Position numbers and translations under genes: made by a program. 64,000 nucleotides of DNA from Mycobacterium sp. 050128 (GTDB lineage Bacteria; Actinomycetota; Actinomycetes; Mycobacteriales; Mycobacteriaceae), in assembly GCF_036409155.1 (NCBI RefSeq), contig NZ_JAZGLW010000001.1:2790001-2854000 (forward strand). Reading direction: 5' to 3'. Shown here in pieces: positions 54,763 to 64,000 of this stretch; the first letter of the stretch is position 1; each line of letters begins with the position of its first letter. The notes below the pieces were generated by a model. That model worked only from the letters and a program-made list of their open reading frames with translations. It made no database searches and had not been told where the DNA came from.

Positions 54763-56457
54763 GTGGGGGACGACGCTGGTGCCGAGCGGTTGCAGGCCCT
54801 GGGCATGCTCGCCTCCGCGTGGGCGGGCCGGGCCGTTGCGGTCGCCGGGCTCCCGTCCGGTGAGCCGGCGTGGACGGATGGGCAGACGATTCACGTCGAC
54901 GCCGGCGCTTCTGCCCGCGCCACACTGGAAGCCATTGCCGTCCAGGCGTCGATGGTCGCGGCCGGCAGCCTGCAGCCCGACGTGGTGCGGTCGTTGCTTC
55001 GCCACCCCCGGGTGGCCAAGCGCTACCTCGCAGTCGAGAGCCATCGCGCGCTGGTGGCCAATGCGCATTTGCTACCAACGGTTTTGGCGTCATTGGGCGA
55101 CCGCGACATCGCGAGTCGCAGCGACTCGCCCGCCGCGTCGCTGGAGCTTGCGGCGGGGCGGGCGTCGATTGGCGATCCGCCGTCCGTGTTCGGCGTGATC
55201 CGTGCGGCCAAGCTGATGGCCGCGTGCGCCCGCGTCACCAAACACGACGACCAGGCAGCCACCGCGCATGTCCCGCGCAGCGACGGCCGGCGCGAGCTGG
55301 AGCAACTTGATGATGGCGAGGTCGACGACTCCGACGATCCCGACCTGTTCACCAGCCCGGTCGGCGGCGGCGGCTTCATCGGCAAGTGGCTGAAAAAGAT
55401 GCTGTCGTCCACCCGCAAGACCGGCAGCGGCGGCGGGCCACCCGGCGCGGACGCCCCGACGCATCGCACGAACTCCGCAAAACGCGGTGGGCACGCCGTA
55501 TCCTCGCTGGCCTCGACCGCGAGCGAGGATGTCGACGACTCCGGAGTCACAGCGGACGGTGTGCGGTATCCGGAATGGGATGTCTCCCGCAAGCGGTATC
55601 GGCCCGACTGGTGCACCGTGCGGGAGGTCGCGCCGCAGATCAAAGCCTCGGCGACACCGGCGATCGACGACGCCCTCGGGGTGCGTCGGCCGCTATCGCG
55701 ACTCGGTATGGGTCTGCACCGTCGGCACCGCCAACCACAGGGGGACGACATCGACATCGACGCCGCCGTCGAGGCCCGCGTCGAGGTGCGGGCCGGATCG
55801 GTGCCCGACGAGTCGGTGTACCTGGACAGCCTGCGGCGCCGGCGTGACCTGTCGGTCTTGCTGCTACTCGACGTGTCGGGGTCGGCGGCCGAGCCCGGAA
55901 CGGTCGGGCGCACGGTGCACGAACAACAGCGAACGGCGGTGGCCAACCTGACTGTCGCGCTGCATGACCTCGGTGACCGGGTCTGCCTCTACGCCTATTA
56001 CTCGCAGGGGCGCACGTCGGTAACCATGGTGCCCGTCAAGCGATTCGACGACCATCTCGACGCCCACATCATCAGGCGGCTCAACAGCCTGGAACCCGGC
56101 GCCTACTCTCGCCTGGGCGCGGCCATCCGGCACGGCTCGTCGGTGCTGGAGGCGCGCGGCGGTACGTCTCGGCGGCTGCTGGTGGTGCTGTCCGACGGCC
56201 TTGCCTACGACCACGGGTATGAGCGGGCATACGGCGCCGCGGACGCGCGCCGCGCGCTAAGCGAGGCCCGCCGGCGGGGAACTGGCTGCGTGTGCCTGAC
56301 CATCGGCGCTGGGACCGACGTGGCGTCGCTGCGCCGGGTGTTCGGTAGCACCGCACATGCCACGATCGGGCGCCCGGATCAGCTCGCCGGGGTGATCGGA
56401 CCGCTGTTCCGATCCGCGTTGCGCTCCGCGGAGGTGCGCCGGCGGGTGAGCGACTGA
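54763..56457 (+). CDS. VWA domain protein (NorD/CbbO-type MoxR partner)
   Basis: A 564-residue protein with an N-terminal helical region, a charged Ser/Gly linker (about 180-270) and a C-terminal von Willebrand A domain. The MIDAS begins at DVSGS (D370, S372, S374), and VLSDGLAYDHGYE follows. Such proteins act with MoxR/CbbQ-type AAA+ ATPases to insert metals or remodel enzymes, and the next gene is one. GTG 54763 is preferred (GGAGG at 54754-54758); GTG 54727 in the direct repeat is an alternative. Confidence 0.82.
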   Translation: MGDDAGAERLQALGMLASAWAGRAVAVAGLPSGEPAWTDGQTIHVDAGASARATLEAIAVQASMVAAGSLQPDVVRSLLRHPRVAKRYLAVESHRALVANAHLLPTVLASLGDRDIASRSDSPAASLELAAGRASIGDPPSVFGVIRAAKLMAACARVTKHDDQAATAHVPRSDGRRELEQLDDGEVDDSDDPDLFTSPVGGGGFIGKWLKKMLSSTRKTGSGGGPPGADAPTHRTNSAKRGGHAVSSLASTASEDVDDSGVTADGVRYPEWDVSRKRYRPDWCTVREVAPQIKASATPAIDDALGVRRPLSRLGMGLHRRHRQPQGDDIDIDAAVEARVEVRAGSVPDESVYLDSLRRRRDLSVLLLLDVSGSAAEPGTVGRTVHEQQRTAVANLTVALHDLGDRVCLYAYYSQGRTSVTMVPVKRFDDHLDAHIIRRLNSLEPGAYSRLGAAIRHGSSVLEARGGTSRRLLVVLSDGLAYDHGYERAYGAADARRALSEARRRGTGCVCLTIGAGTDVASLRRVFGSTAHATIGRPDQLAGVIGPLFRSALRSAEVRRRVSD

Positions 56458-56529
56458 GACCGAGAATGCACGCTGATTGAAACAAACATCTGTTCCGGAT
56501 AGGCTCCGAGGAATTGGTAGGAGGGCGTT

Positions 56530-57381
56530 ATGACCAACGAGTCCGGGATTGCCTGCCGCAACGGTGCGGATCCCGACCCGGAGGCCGGCGCCGCTCGGGC
56601 GCGGCCCTATTACCAGGCGGTCGGCGGCGAAGAGGCGATCTTCAAGGCCGCCTACCGCCAGGGTTTGGCGCTGCTGTTGAAGGGGCCGACGGGTTGCGGC
56701 AAGACCCGCTTCGTCGAGGCGATGGCCCACGACCTGGGTCGGCCGCTGATCACCGTGTCGTGCCACGACGACCTGACCACGGCGGACCTGGTCGGGAGGT
56801 ATCTGCTGCGTGGCGACGAGACGGTGTGGGTGGACGGCCCGCTGACCCGCGCGGTGCGCGAGGGCGCGATCTGTTACCTGGACGAAGTCGTGGAAGCCCG
56901 GCAGGACACCACCGTGGTGCTGCATCCGCTCGCCGACCACCGGCGACAGCTGCCGATCGAGCGGCTCGGCATCACCCTGGACGCGGCACCCGGATTCGGC
57001 CTGGTGGTGTCCTACAACCCCGGCTATCAAAGCGTGCTCAAGGACCTCAAGGATTCCACCCGCCAGCGCATGGTCGCGATCGAATTCGGTTTCCCTGCAG
57101 CCGATGTCGAAGAAGGCATCGTCGCGCACGAAGCGGGTGTGGACGGTGCCACCGCCGCGGAGCTGGTGCGTTTCGGGCAAGCCATCCGCCGGCTGGAGAC
57201 CGGCGGGCTGCGCGAGGTCGCCTCGACCCGCGTGCTGATCGCGGCGGGCCGGCTCGTCACCGAGGGCCTGAACATGCAACAAGCGGCGCGGGCCGCGATC
57301 GCCGGACCGCTCACCGACGACGTCGCCGTGGGCCGGGCGCTGGGGGAGATGGTCGAGGTCTACCTGGGCGCAGGGGCATAG
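56530..57381 (+). CDS. MoxR/CbbQ-type AAA+ ATPase
   Basis: A 283-residue AAA+ protein of the NirQ/NorQ/CbbQ group. Walker A is GPTGCGKT (52-59) and Walker B ICYLDE (D118, E119); CHDDLTTADLVGRYLL and VVSYNPGYQSVLKDLKDSTRQR are typical. It should form a hexameric chaperone with the VWA protein. A strong AGGAGG precedes the ATG. The client is unknown; the P450, ALDH or ACADs nearby, or a distant metalloenzyme, are possible. Confidence 0.88.
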   Translation: MTNESGIACRNGADPDPEAGAARARPYYQAVGGEEAIFKAAYRQGLALLLKGPTGCGKTRFVEAMAHDLGRPLITVSCHDDLTTADLVGRYLLRGDETVWVDGPLTRAVREGAICYLDEVVEARQDTTVVLHPLADHRRQLPIERLGITLDAAPGFGLVVSYNPGYQSVLKDLKDSTRQRMVAIEFGFPAADVEEGIVAHEAGVDGATAAELVRFGQAIRRLETGGLREVASTRVLIAAGRLVTEGLNMQQAARAAIAGPLTDDVAVGRALGEMVEVYLGAGA

Positions 57382-57479
57382 ATGATTGACCGCGCAGATC
57401 GCCCCCGCTACCGTCTGAACAAATATTAGGTCAGCCAGTAATGGATCGTTGCGAGTGAACGGGCCACCCGGGAGGTCAG

Positions 57480-58598
57480 ATGTCCTACGAAAGCAGCGCC
57501 GAGCCGATCAAGGTCGGCTACTTGATGGACTTCAGGCTGCCGCCGGGCTTCCCCGAGGAGCTGTTCGCCTCTTTCACCCAGACTTTCGACCTCATCTTCG
57601 AAGAGGCGGTCGCCCAAGGCCTGATGGACCGTCCGGTGCAGATGATCTATCGCGAGGTGGAGGGTCTGCCCAAGGGTTCGGTCAAGGCGGTGATCGATGC
57701 GTATGGCGAACTGGTCGACGAGGGCTGCCTCGTCGTCTTCGGTCCGAACATCACCGACAACTGCGTGCCGTTGCGTGAGGTGATCGAGGAACGGTTCAAG
57801 GTGCCGGCCATCAGCGTGACCGGCACCGACGACTGGTTGGGCGAGTGGACGTTCTCCTTCCCGCAGGGATCGATGACCGATGAGCCGATCTTTTTGGCCG
57901 ACCTCATCGCCAAACGCGGACTCTGCGAGATCGGTGTGCTCTTCGAGCAGAGCCTGATCGGTGAGAGCTACTTGAAGAACCTGCGAAGTGCGTGCCGGCG
58001 CAAAGGCATTCGCATCGTGGCCGAAGTCTCCATCGCCCAGACGGCTCAGGACATCAACGCGGCGGTCCAGACGCTGCATGAGGCAAAAGCCGAGGCGATC
58101 GTGCACCTGGGATTCGGATTCGGCATCGTCTTCATCAACCCGGCGCTCGAAGCCCTCGGTTGGGACCCACCCCGCTTCACCACCACCGCGTGGCAGAACG
58201 CATGGGTCAACCCGATCATGTGGAACGCGTTTATGGGCTGGACCGGTGTCGACCAGTACGACGAGGCGAACCGGATCGGCCAGGAATTCCTCGACACCTA
58301 CGCAAAGAAGTACAACGGCAGTCGCCCCGAGTTCTGCGTCACCGTGGTGAACCGTGACGTCGCCGCGACACTTGTGCGCGCGTTTACCGACGCCCATCCG
58401 CTCAGCCCCCGTGGCGTCAAGGAGGCCCTCGAGCGGGTCAAGATGATGCCCGCCGCGTCGGGCGCACCGGGGACTCGAGTGTCGTTCGGCAAATGGACCC
58501 GCCGCGCCTGGATGGGCGCCGGCTACCTGGTGGCTCGGACGCTCGACGCCGACGGTATCAACTCGCATCTGGTGGATCGCTTCGGAGAGGAAGACTGA
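57480..58598 (+). CDS. Solute-binding-fold protein (branched-chain amino acid type), no signal peptide
   Basis: A 372-residue Peripla_BP_6-like protein: IKVGYLMDFRLPPGF, VFGPNITDNCVPLREVIEERF, VPAISVTGTDDWLGEW. It starts MSYESSAEPIKVG with no signal peptide or lipobox, so it appears cytosolic. No permease or ATPase gene is near. It may sense a cluster metabolite rather than serve transport. GGGAGG precedes ATG. Its TGA overlaps the AveC-like ATG by one base. Confidence 0.82.
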   Translation: MSYESSAEPIKVGYLMDFRLPPGFPEELFASFTQTFDLIFEEAVAQGLMDRPVQMIYREVEGLPKGSVKAVIDAYGELVDEGCLVVFGPNITDNCVPLREVIEERFKVPAISVTGTDDWLGEWTFSFPQGSMTDEPIFLADLIAKRGLCEIGVLFEQSLIGESYLKNLRSACRRKGIRIVAEVSIAQTAQDINAAVQTLHEAKAEAIVHLGFGFGIVFINPALEALGWDPPRFTTTAWQNAWVNPIMWNAFMGWTGVDQYDEANRIGQEFLDTYAKKYNGSRPEFCVTVVNRDVAATLVRAFTDAHPLSPRGVKEALERVKMMPAASGAPGTRVSFGKWTRRAWMGAGYLVARTLDADGINSHLVDRFGEED

Positions 58599-59737
58599 TG
58601 TCCACAGAACAATCCGCACCGTTGAGGGCGGACGGCGAGCCCGCCGCGTCGGGCACCAACAAGCGCGGCTGGGGCGGCTGGATCGCCGGTGCGGCGCTGG
58701 CGGCCTTCGTGCTCTTCTTCATCGCGAATTGCCGTGTGGCCCTTGACCCGCGGGTTGCCAACCCAAACGTGCAGGGCCGGCCGCGGCCGGTGAAGTTCCT
58801 CTTCGGGTTGGACTACATCACCTTCCTGCACATCTCCACGATCGTCATGCTGCTGGTGCTGCTGGTGGTGTTCATCCGGGGCTGGCGCCGCAATCCGGGC
58901 AGTCCGGTCATGCTGATGTTCCTGTGCACCACGCTGATCGTGTGGCAGGACCCGATCATGAACTGGTCGCCGTTCGCGGTCTACAACCCCGACCTCATCC
59001 ACTGGCCGGAGTCCTGGCCGCTGGTGTCGCTGTCGCCGACGGTCGAGCCGTTCGTCGTATTCGGCTATGTCACTTTCTATTTCGGGCCGTACTTTCCGGC
59101 GATCTGGATCCTGCGCAAGCTGCAGGCCAAGTACGGGCCGACGGCATTCGTCTCGCGTCACCCGTTGTGGAGCTTGGGCCTGCTGACGTGCGTGATCGGT
59201 TTCATCTTCGACGCGTGGCTGGAAATCCAGCTCGTGCACGCCGGCATGTACATCTACTCCCAGGTGATTCCGTGGGGATCGGTGTTCACCGGCACCACCT
59301 TCCAATTCCCGCTGATCTGGGAGTCGTTCTCGGTGACCTTCGTGATGGTGCCCGCGGCGATTCTCTGCTATCGCGATGACACCGGTAAATCGGTGGCCGA
59401 GAAGTTGGCCGCCAAGGCGAAGATCTTCCCGAGCCGCCCGGTGCTGGGCACCTTCCTGGTGATGTTCGCCATCATCAACGTCTCCTACTTCGCCTACGGC
59501 GCCTGGTTCTGGGTCATTAAGGTCAGCCACGCGGCGACCTCGGTCGCTTGCCCATGGCCGTATCCGGAGGCGAAAGTATATGACCCGCAAGGCTATTACG
59601 AGAAGGCCGGCGCGCAGGGCCCCTATTCGGTCGGCATCTGGTCGACCTGGGCGAGCGGCGAGCCGCATGGCCGGCCGCACGTCGAAGCGCCGCCGCCGGG
59701 CCAGGGCCCCTGCGCGACCGTGAGCAAGAATGGCTGA
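58598..59737 (+). CDS. AveC-like integral membrane protein
   Basis: A 379-residue protein with about seven membrane helices and loops such as WQDPIMNWSPFAVYNPDL and SPTVEPFVVFGYVTFYFGP. I associate this pattern with the spirocyclase AveC-like family, whose founder forms a spiroketal in avermectin synthesis. Mycobacterial copies are uncharacterised. It is coupled to its neighbours: 1-bp overlap with the solute-binding-fold gene upstream and 8-bp overlap with the SDR downstream. Confidence 0.75.
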   Translation: MSTEQSAPLRADGEPAASGTNKRGWGGWIAGAALAAFVLFFIANCRVALDPRVANPNVQGRPRPVKFLFGLDYITFLHISTIVMLLVLLVVFIRGWRRNPGSPVMLMFLCTTLIVWQDPIMNWSPFAVYNPDLIHWPESWPLVSLSPTVEPFVVFGYVTFYFGPYFPAIWILRKLQAKYGPTAFVSRHPLWSLGLLTCVIGFIFDAWLEIQLVHAGMYIYSQVIPWGSVFTGTTFQFPLIWESFSVTFVMVPAAILCYRDDTGKSVAEKLAAKAKIFPSRPVLGTFLVMFAIINVSYFAYGAWFWVIKVSHAATSVACPWPYPEAKVYDPQGYYEKAGAQGPYSVGIWSTWASGEPHGRPHVEAPPPGQGPCATVSKNG

Positions 59738-60731
59738 GCCACGCTCGGTCGTCATCACCGGCGCATCCCGCGGACTCGGATTCGCCTCAGCCGTGCGCCT
59801 CTATCGCGAGGGGTGGCGCGTGGTCGCGGCGATGCGCACACCCGAACAGGGGATGCCGCTGCTGCGGCAGGCCATTCAGGACCAAGGGTTGCCGCCGCCT
59901 GACGATGACCGGCTGATCGGGGTGCAGCTCGATCTCACCGACTTCGCGTCGATTCCCTTGGCCGCCAAGGCGATCGAAGAGGCCGTCGGCACCCCCTACG
60001 CGCTGGTGCATAACGCCGGGATCTCCGCCGCCGGGATGGTGGAGGAGACCGATATGGCGCTGTGGCAGCAGATGTTCGCCACCAGCGTCCTGGGTCCGGT
60101 CGAGCTCACCAAGGCGTTGCTGCCGTCCATGCGCGCGGCCGGCGAGGGCCGCATCGTGCTGGTCGCCAGCACGGCCGGGGTACGGGGTCAGCCGGCCACC
60201 GCGCCGTACTCGGCGGCCAAGGCAGCGATGGAGCGCTGGGGCGAATCCATGGCGTGCGAGATCGCGCCTTTCGGTCTGGGTGTCACCACCCTGGTGTCGG
60301 GCACCTACGACACCGACATCATCACCGACGCCGGCACCATCGATGACCGCAACTTCGAGGGCCCGTACGCGCGTCTGCACAACACGATGAACAGCCGCGG
60401 ACGATTTGCGATGAAGATGGCCCGGCCTCCGGAGCGGTTCACCGACGGTCTGGTCAAGGCGCTGGCCGACGAGGCGCCGTTTCGCCGCCGAGGTGTCGGG
60501 CCGGACGCGTCAATGCTGCTGGCCTTCAATCGGATTCTGCCGTCGTCGGGCATGCACCACCTGTCTCGGACCGTGCTGGGCATCCCCAAACAGGGGTCGA
60601 TGCGGGGCGGGGCATGGCCGTTGACGACGAGCCAAAAGGCGATGGTGCTCGTGGCACGGGTACTTCCACAGCCGGTGCTGCAGCGCTTGGCATCACTAGC
60701 GGCCAAGCGCCGCAAGGGAAATGAGGGGTAA
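59730..60731 (+). CDS. Short-chain dehydrogenase/reductase (long form)
   Basis: A 333-residue SDR: VVITGASRGLGFASAVRL, NAGISAAG, VASTAG with the Ser and PYSAAKAAM with Tyr-x-x-x-Lys. The extra 80 C-terminal residues include a hydrophobic, basic tail that could touch the membrane. It overlaps the AveC-like gene by 8 bp, and its stop is 2 bp before the P450 ATG, so all are one operon. Confidence 0.86.
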   Translation: MAEPRSVVITGASRGLGFASAVRLYREGWRVVAAMRTPEQGMPLLRQAIQDQGLPPPDDDRLIGVQLDLTDFASIPLAAKAIEEAVGTPYALVHNAGISAAGMVEETDMALWQQMFATSVLGPVELTKALLPSMRAAGEGRIVLVASTAGVRGQPATAPYSAAKAAMERWGESMACEIAPFGLGVTTLVSGTYDTDIITDAGTIDDRNFEGPYARLHNTMNSRGRFAMKMARPPERFTDGLVKALADEAPFRRRGVGPDASMLLAFNRILPSSGMHHLSRTVLGIPKQGSMRGGAWPLTTSQKAMVLVARVLPQPVLQRLASLAAKRRKGNEG

Positions 60732-60733
60732 TT

Positions 60734-61954
60734 ATGGAACAGCTTTTCGACGACTTGGCGGACTTCGGCGCCTTCGACGACGCGATCTCCGGTGATGTGC
60801 GTGACCCGTACACCGAACTGGCGCGGCTGCGTCGCGAGGAACCGGTGCAGCGACTCGAGACCTCGGGAGCGCTGCCCCATGAGGAGTCGCTGCCGATGTT
60901 CATCGTGTATCGCCACGAGGACATCCAGCAGATGTTGCGAGACAACGAGACATTCTCGTCGTCGGCCGTGATCGCCGCGTTCGGCCCCGTTCTCGGTGAG
61001 GGCGTGATGCTCGGCATGGACGAGCCGATCCACGGCCGGCTGCGTTCGCTGGTGTCAAAGGCGTTCTCGCAGAAGTCATTGGCGCGTTGGCAGGACGAGT
61101 TGGTCGGCCGGGTGGCGAACAGCCTGATCGACAAGTTCGCCCCCAACGGCAAGGCAGATCTGGTCAAGGAGTTCACGTTCGACTATCCGAGCCAGATCAT
61201 CGCGGGCTTGTTGGGCTTGCCGGAAGAGGACTACCCACAGTTCCAGCGGTGGTCGATTTCGCTGCTGAGTTGGCTGATGAACCCCGAGCGCGGGCTGGCG
61301 GCCTCGGCCGCGCTGTGCGAATACTTCGCGCCGATACTCGAGGCCCGGCGGGCCGAGCCGAAGGGCGACTTGATCAGCGCGCTCGCCGCGGCCGAGATCG
61401 ACGGGGAAAAGCTCGCGGACGAAGAGATCTTCTCCTTCCTGCGGCTGCTGCTGCCCGCCGGCGTCGAGACGACCTACCGGTCGTTGGGCAGCCTGCTGTT
61501 GGCGCTGCTGTCGGATCCCGCGCAGTTGGCCGCCATCCGCGCCGACCGCTCGCTGCTGCCGCAGGCCATCGAGGAGGGGGTGCGGTGGGAATCGCCTCTG
61601 CTGACCATCACCCGGGTCGCGACGCGCGACACCGAACTCGGCGGGGTGGCGATCCCGGCCGGGGCGACGGTGATGCCGATGCTGGGTTCGGCGAACCGGC
61701 AAGAGGACCGCTACGACGATCCGAACACGTTCAACATTCACCGACAGGCCAAGGCGAATCTGGGCTGGGGACACGGCGTACATGTCTGCCTCGGCATGCA
61801 CCTGGCGCGCCTGGAAATGCGGACCGCGATCAACCTTTTGTTGGACCGGCTGCCGAATCTGCGGCTGGACCCCGACGGGGACGACCCACACATCCGCGGA
61901 CAGGTCTTCCGGTCGCCCACCTCGGTCCCGGTGCTGTTCGACGCGCAGAAATAG
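60734..61954 (+). CDS. Cytochrome P450
   Basis: A 406-residue soluble P450. The I-helix motif is AGVETT, the K-helix ExxR is EEGVR, and the heme ligand C352 lies in GWGHGVHVCLGMHLAR. The usual Phe seven residues before the Cys is Trp here (W345). It hydroxylates an aliphatic or cyclic substrate with electrons from a ferredoxin that is not encoded in the window. In mycobacteria, clusters with SDR and ALDH suggest successive oxidation of a hydroxyl to an acid. Function unknown. Confidence 0.92.
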   Translation: MEQLFDDLADFGAFDDAISGDVRDPYTELARLRREEPVQRLETSGALPHEESLPMFIVYRHEDIQQMLRDNETFSSSAVIAAFGPVLGEGVMLGMDEPIHGRLRSLVSKAFSQKSLARWQDELVGRVANSLIDKFAPNGKADLVKEFTFDYPSQIIAGLLGLPEEDYPQFQRWSISLLSWLMNPERGLAASAALCEYFAPILEARRAEPKGDLISALAAAEIDGEKLADEEIFSFLRLLLPAGVETTYRSLGSLLLALLSDPAQLAAIRADRSLLPQAIEEGVRWESPLLTITRVATRDTELGGVAIPAGATVMPMLGSANRQEDRYDDPNTFNIHRQAKANLGWGHGVHVCLGMHLARLEMRTAINLLLDRLPNLRLDPDGDDPHIRGQVFRSPTSVPVLFDAQK

Positions 61955-62099
61955 CGCGGTCACGGCGTCCGATAAGCGTGCGGTAATGGCACGTCAGGGC
62001 CCTGACCGCAGGCAGTATGTTGCCAATCGGCTAGTTTCCAGTAAGGCTCTCCGCAGGGACGAGTCACAAGATCACGAGTCTGAAGAGAGCTGAACAAAA

Positions 62100-63584
62100 A
62101 TGGCTGACACTGTAAAGGTCCGGTTCGAGCCGAAGATGATGATCGACGGCAAGCTCGTCGAAGGCCAGGCCGGCACCTTCCCCAACATCAACCCCGCGAC
62201 CGAGGAATCGCTCGGCGAGGTGTCCGACGCGTCGAAGGAGGACATGCACCGGGCTATCGACGCGGCCCGCCGCGCCTTCGACGAGACCGACTGGTCGACC
62301 AACAAGGAACTGCGCAAGCGCTGCCTGCTGCAGCTGCACGAGGCGATCGAGTCCGAGATCGACGAGCTGCGCGAGGAGCTGATCCTCGAGGTCGGCGCGC
62401 CCCGCGCCATCACCTTCGGGCCTCAGCTGGATGCCCCGCTGGCAGACGGACTGAAGTACCCCGCCCGCCTGATCGACTCGTACGCCTGGGAGACCGACCT
62501 CGGGGACCGGGTTATCAGCCTCACCGGCGCGAACACCACCATCAAGGTGTGGCGCGAGCCGGTCGGCGTGGTCGGCGCGATCGTGCCGTGGAACTTCCCG
62601 TTCGAGGTCACCCTGAACAAGCTCGGCCAGGCGCTGGGCAGCGGCAACACCGTGGTGCTCAAGCCGGCGCCGAACACCCCGTTCAACGCGAACCGGCTGG
62701 GCCGGCTGATCGCCGAAAAGACCGACATCCCAGCCGGTGTCGTCAACGTGGTCACCGCCTCGGATCACTTCGTGGGCGAGGAACTGACGCTGTCGCCCAA
62801 GGTCGACCTGATTTCGTTCACCGGCTCGACGGTGGTCGGCAAGCGGATCATGGAGAAGGGCGCCGCCACCATGAAGCGGCTGTTCCTGGAGCTCGGCGGC
62901 AAGTCGGCCACCATCGTGCTGGAGGACGCCGACTTCGCGACGGCGTGCATGGTCGGCATCGCACCGTGCATGCACGCCGGGCAGGGTTGCGCCAACCCGA
63001 CCCGGATGCTGTTGCCGCGGTCCCGCTATGAGGAAGGCGTCGAGATCCTCAAGAACATCTACGAGAACGTCACGTGCGGCGACCCGCAGGACCCCGCCAC
63101 CCTGTGCGGGCCGGTGATCTCGCACCGCCAGTACGAGCGGGTGAACGGCTACATCCAGAAGGGCGTCGACGAGGGTGCGACGGCGCTGGTCGGTGGCCCT
63201 GGCGCGGAGACCGGCTTCGACAAGGGATACTTCGTCCGCCCAACGCTTTTCACCAACGTCGACAACAAGATGACGATCGCGCAGGAGGAGATCTTCGGCC
63301 CAGTGCTCTCGGTCATCCCGTTCGACGACGAGGAGGACGCGATCCGGATCGCCAACGACAGCGTGTACGGGTTGGCCGGCAACGTGTTCGCGGGTTCGCT
63401 CGAGCACGCGCTGTCGGTGACCCGCCGGATCAAGGCCGGCTTCATGGGCGTCAACGGCGGTGCTGGCTACGCGGCCGACACGCCGTTCGGTGGGTACAAG
63501 GAGAGTGGCATCGGTCGCCAGAACGGCGTCGCCGGCTTCGACCAGTACACCGAGATCAAGTCGGTGGCGTACCCCGCCGTCTGA
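62100..63584 (+). CDS. Aldehyde dehydrogenase (NAD(P)+)
   Basis: A 494-residue ALDH with the catalytic nucleophile C297 (GQGCANPT), the general base E264 (LELGGKSA), the NAD motif PWNFPFE and FTGSTVVGKRIM. It oxidises an aldehyde to the acid in the cytosol. Spaced 145 bp after the P450, with a promoter possible in between. GAAGAGAG lies about 11 bp before the ATG. Substrate not determined. Confidence 0.93.
   Translation: MADTVKVRFEPKMMIDGKLVEGQAGTFPNINPATEESLGEVSDASKEDMHRAIDAARRAFDETDWSTNKELRKRCLLQLHEAIESEIDELREELILEVGAPRAITFGPQLDAPLADGLKYPARLIDSYAWETDLGDRVISLTGANTTIKVWREPVGVVGAIVPWNFPFEVTLNKLGQALGSGNTVVLKPAPNTPFNANRLGRLIAEKTDIPAGVVNVVTASDHFVGEELTLSPKVDLISFTGSTVVGKRIMEKGAATMKRLFLELGGKSATIVLEDADFATACMVGIAPCMHAGQGCANPTRMLLPRSRYEEGVEILKNIYENVTCGDPQDPATLCGPVISHRQYERVNGYIQKGVDEGATALVGGPGAETGFDKGYFVRPTLFTNVDNKMTIAQEEIFGPVLSVIPFDDEEDAIRIANDSVYGLAGNVFAGSLEHALSVTRRIKAGFMGVNGGAGYAADTPFGGYKESGIGRQNGVAGFDQYTEIKSVAYPAV

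Positions 63585-64000
<416 letters not shown>

Overview
The window is high-GC actinobacterial chromosome and almost certainly Mycobacterium. The gene order from the left edge to about 48 kb follows, as I recall it, the M. tuberculosis Rv1093-Rv1133c backbone: glyA1, desA2, phoH2, a polysaccharide deacetylase, fum, glpX, a 3beta-HSD gene, xseBA, ispH (lytB2), ychF, zwf, gnd2, ephC, ppdK, prpR/prpDC, metE. Several departures (a dedicated prpB, arr, an intact Rv1120c-type cyclase, no mazEF3 between the Rv1101c- and Rv1106c-like genes) point to a non-tuberculous species. I cannot name the species.

Layout. 0-18.5 kb is conserved core: one-carbon and lipid desaturation genes, RNA processing (phoH2 with a likely short upstream partner), central carbon (fum, glpX), a steroid dehydrogenase with a KstR-type operator, exonuclease VII, isoprenoid synthesis (ispH) and the ribosome-associated ATPase ychF. 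An extra HAMP-type adenylyl cyclase and a dienelactone hydrolase-like gene are inserted. 18.5-25.7 kb is an accessory island. The 3' end of ychF is duplicated on both sides of a membrane-protein gene, there are AT-rich patches near 19.3-19.6 and 22.5 kb, a 57-residue cysteine-rich exported peptide gene, an arr-type rifamycin ADP-ribosyltransferase, a truncated VOC pseudogene, an F420-type oxidoreductase, an NlpC/P60-like protein and a strong isolated hairpin. 25.7-48.5 kb returns to the backbone: an adenylyl cyclase, the oxidative pentose phosphate genes zwf-gnd, hydrolases, ppdK, a GGDEF protein, the methylcitrate locus prpR // prpD-prpB-prpC with a tandem-repeat operator, and metE behind a cobalamin riboswitch.

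48.5-64 kb looks like a lipid, steroid or terpenoid catabolic neighbourhood. Leftward genes encode two SDR-type proteins, a regulator made of two fused TetR units, a nitroreductase and a translationally coupled acyl-CoA dehydrogenase pair. Rightward genes encode a VWA/MoxR-type AAA+ pair, a solute-binding-fold protein with no signal peptide, an AveC-like membrane protein, an SDR, a cytochrome P450, an aldehyde dehydrogenase and the start of a thiolase. Oxidation (P450, SDR, ALDH) followed by beta-oxidation (ACADs, thiolase) is the natural reading; the substrate cannot be told from sequence.

No tRNA, rRNA, CRISPR array, insertion sequence or replication origin was recognised. Domain calls are from reading motifs by eye, without database searches; start sites are argued from ribosome-binding sites and family length.
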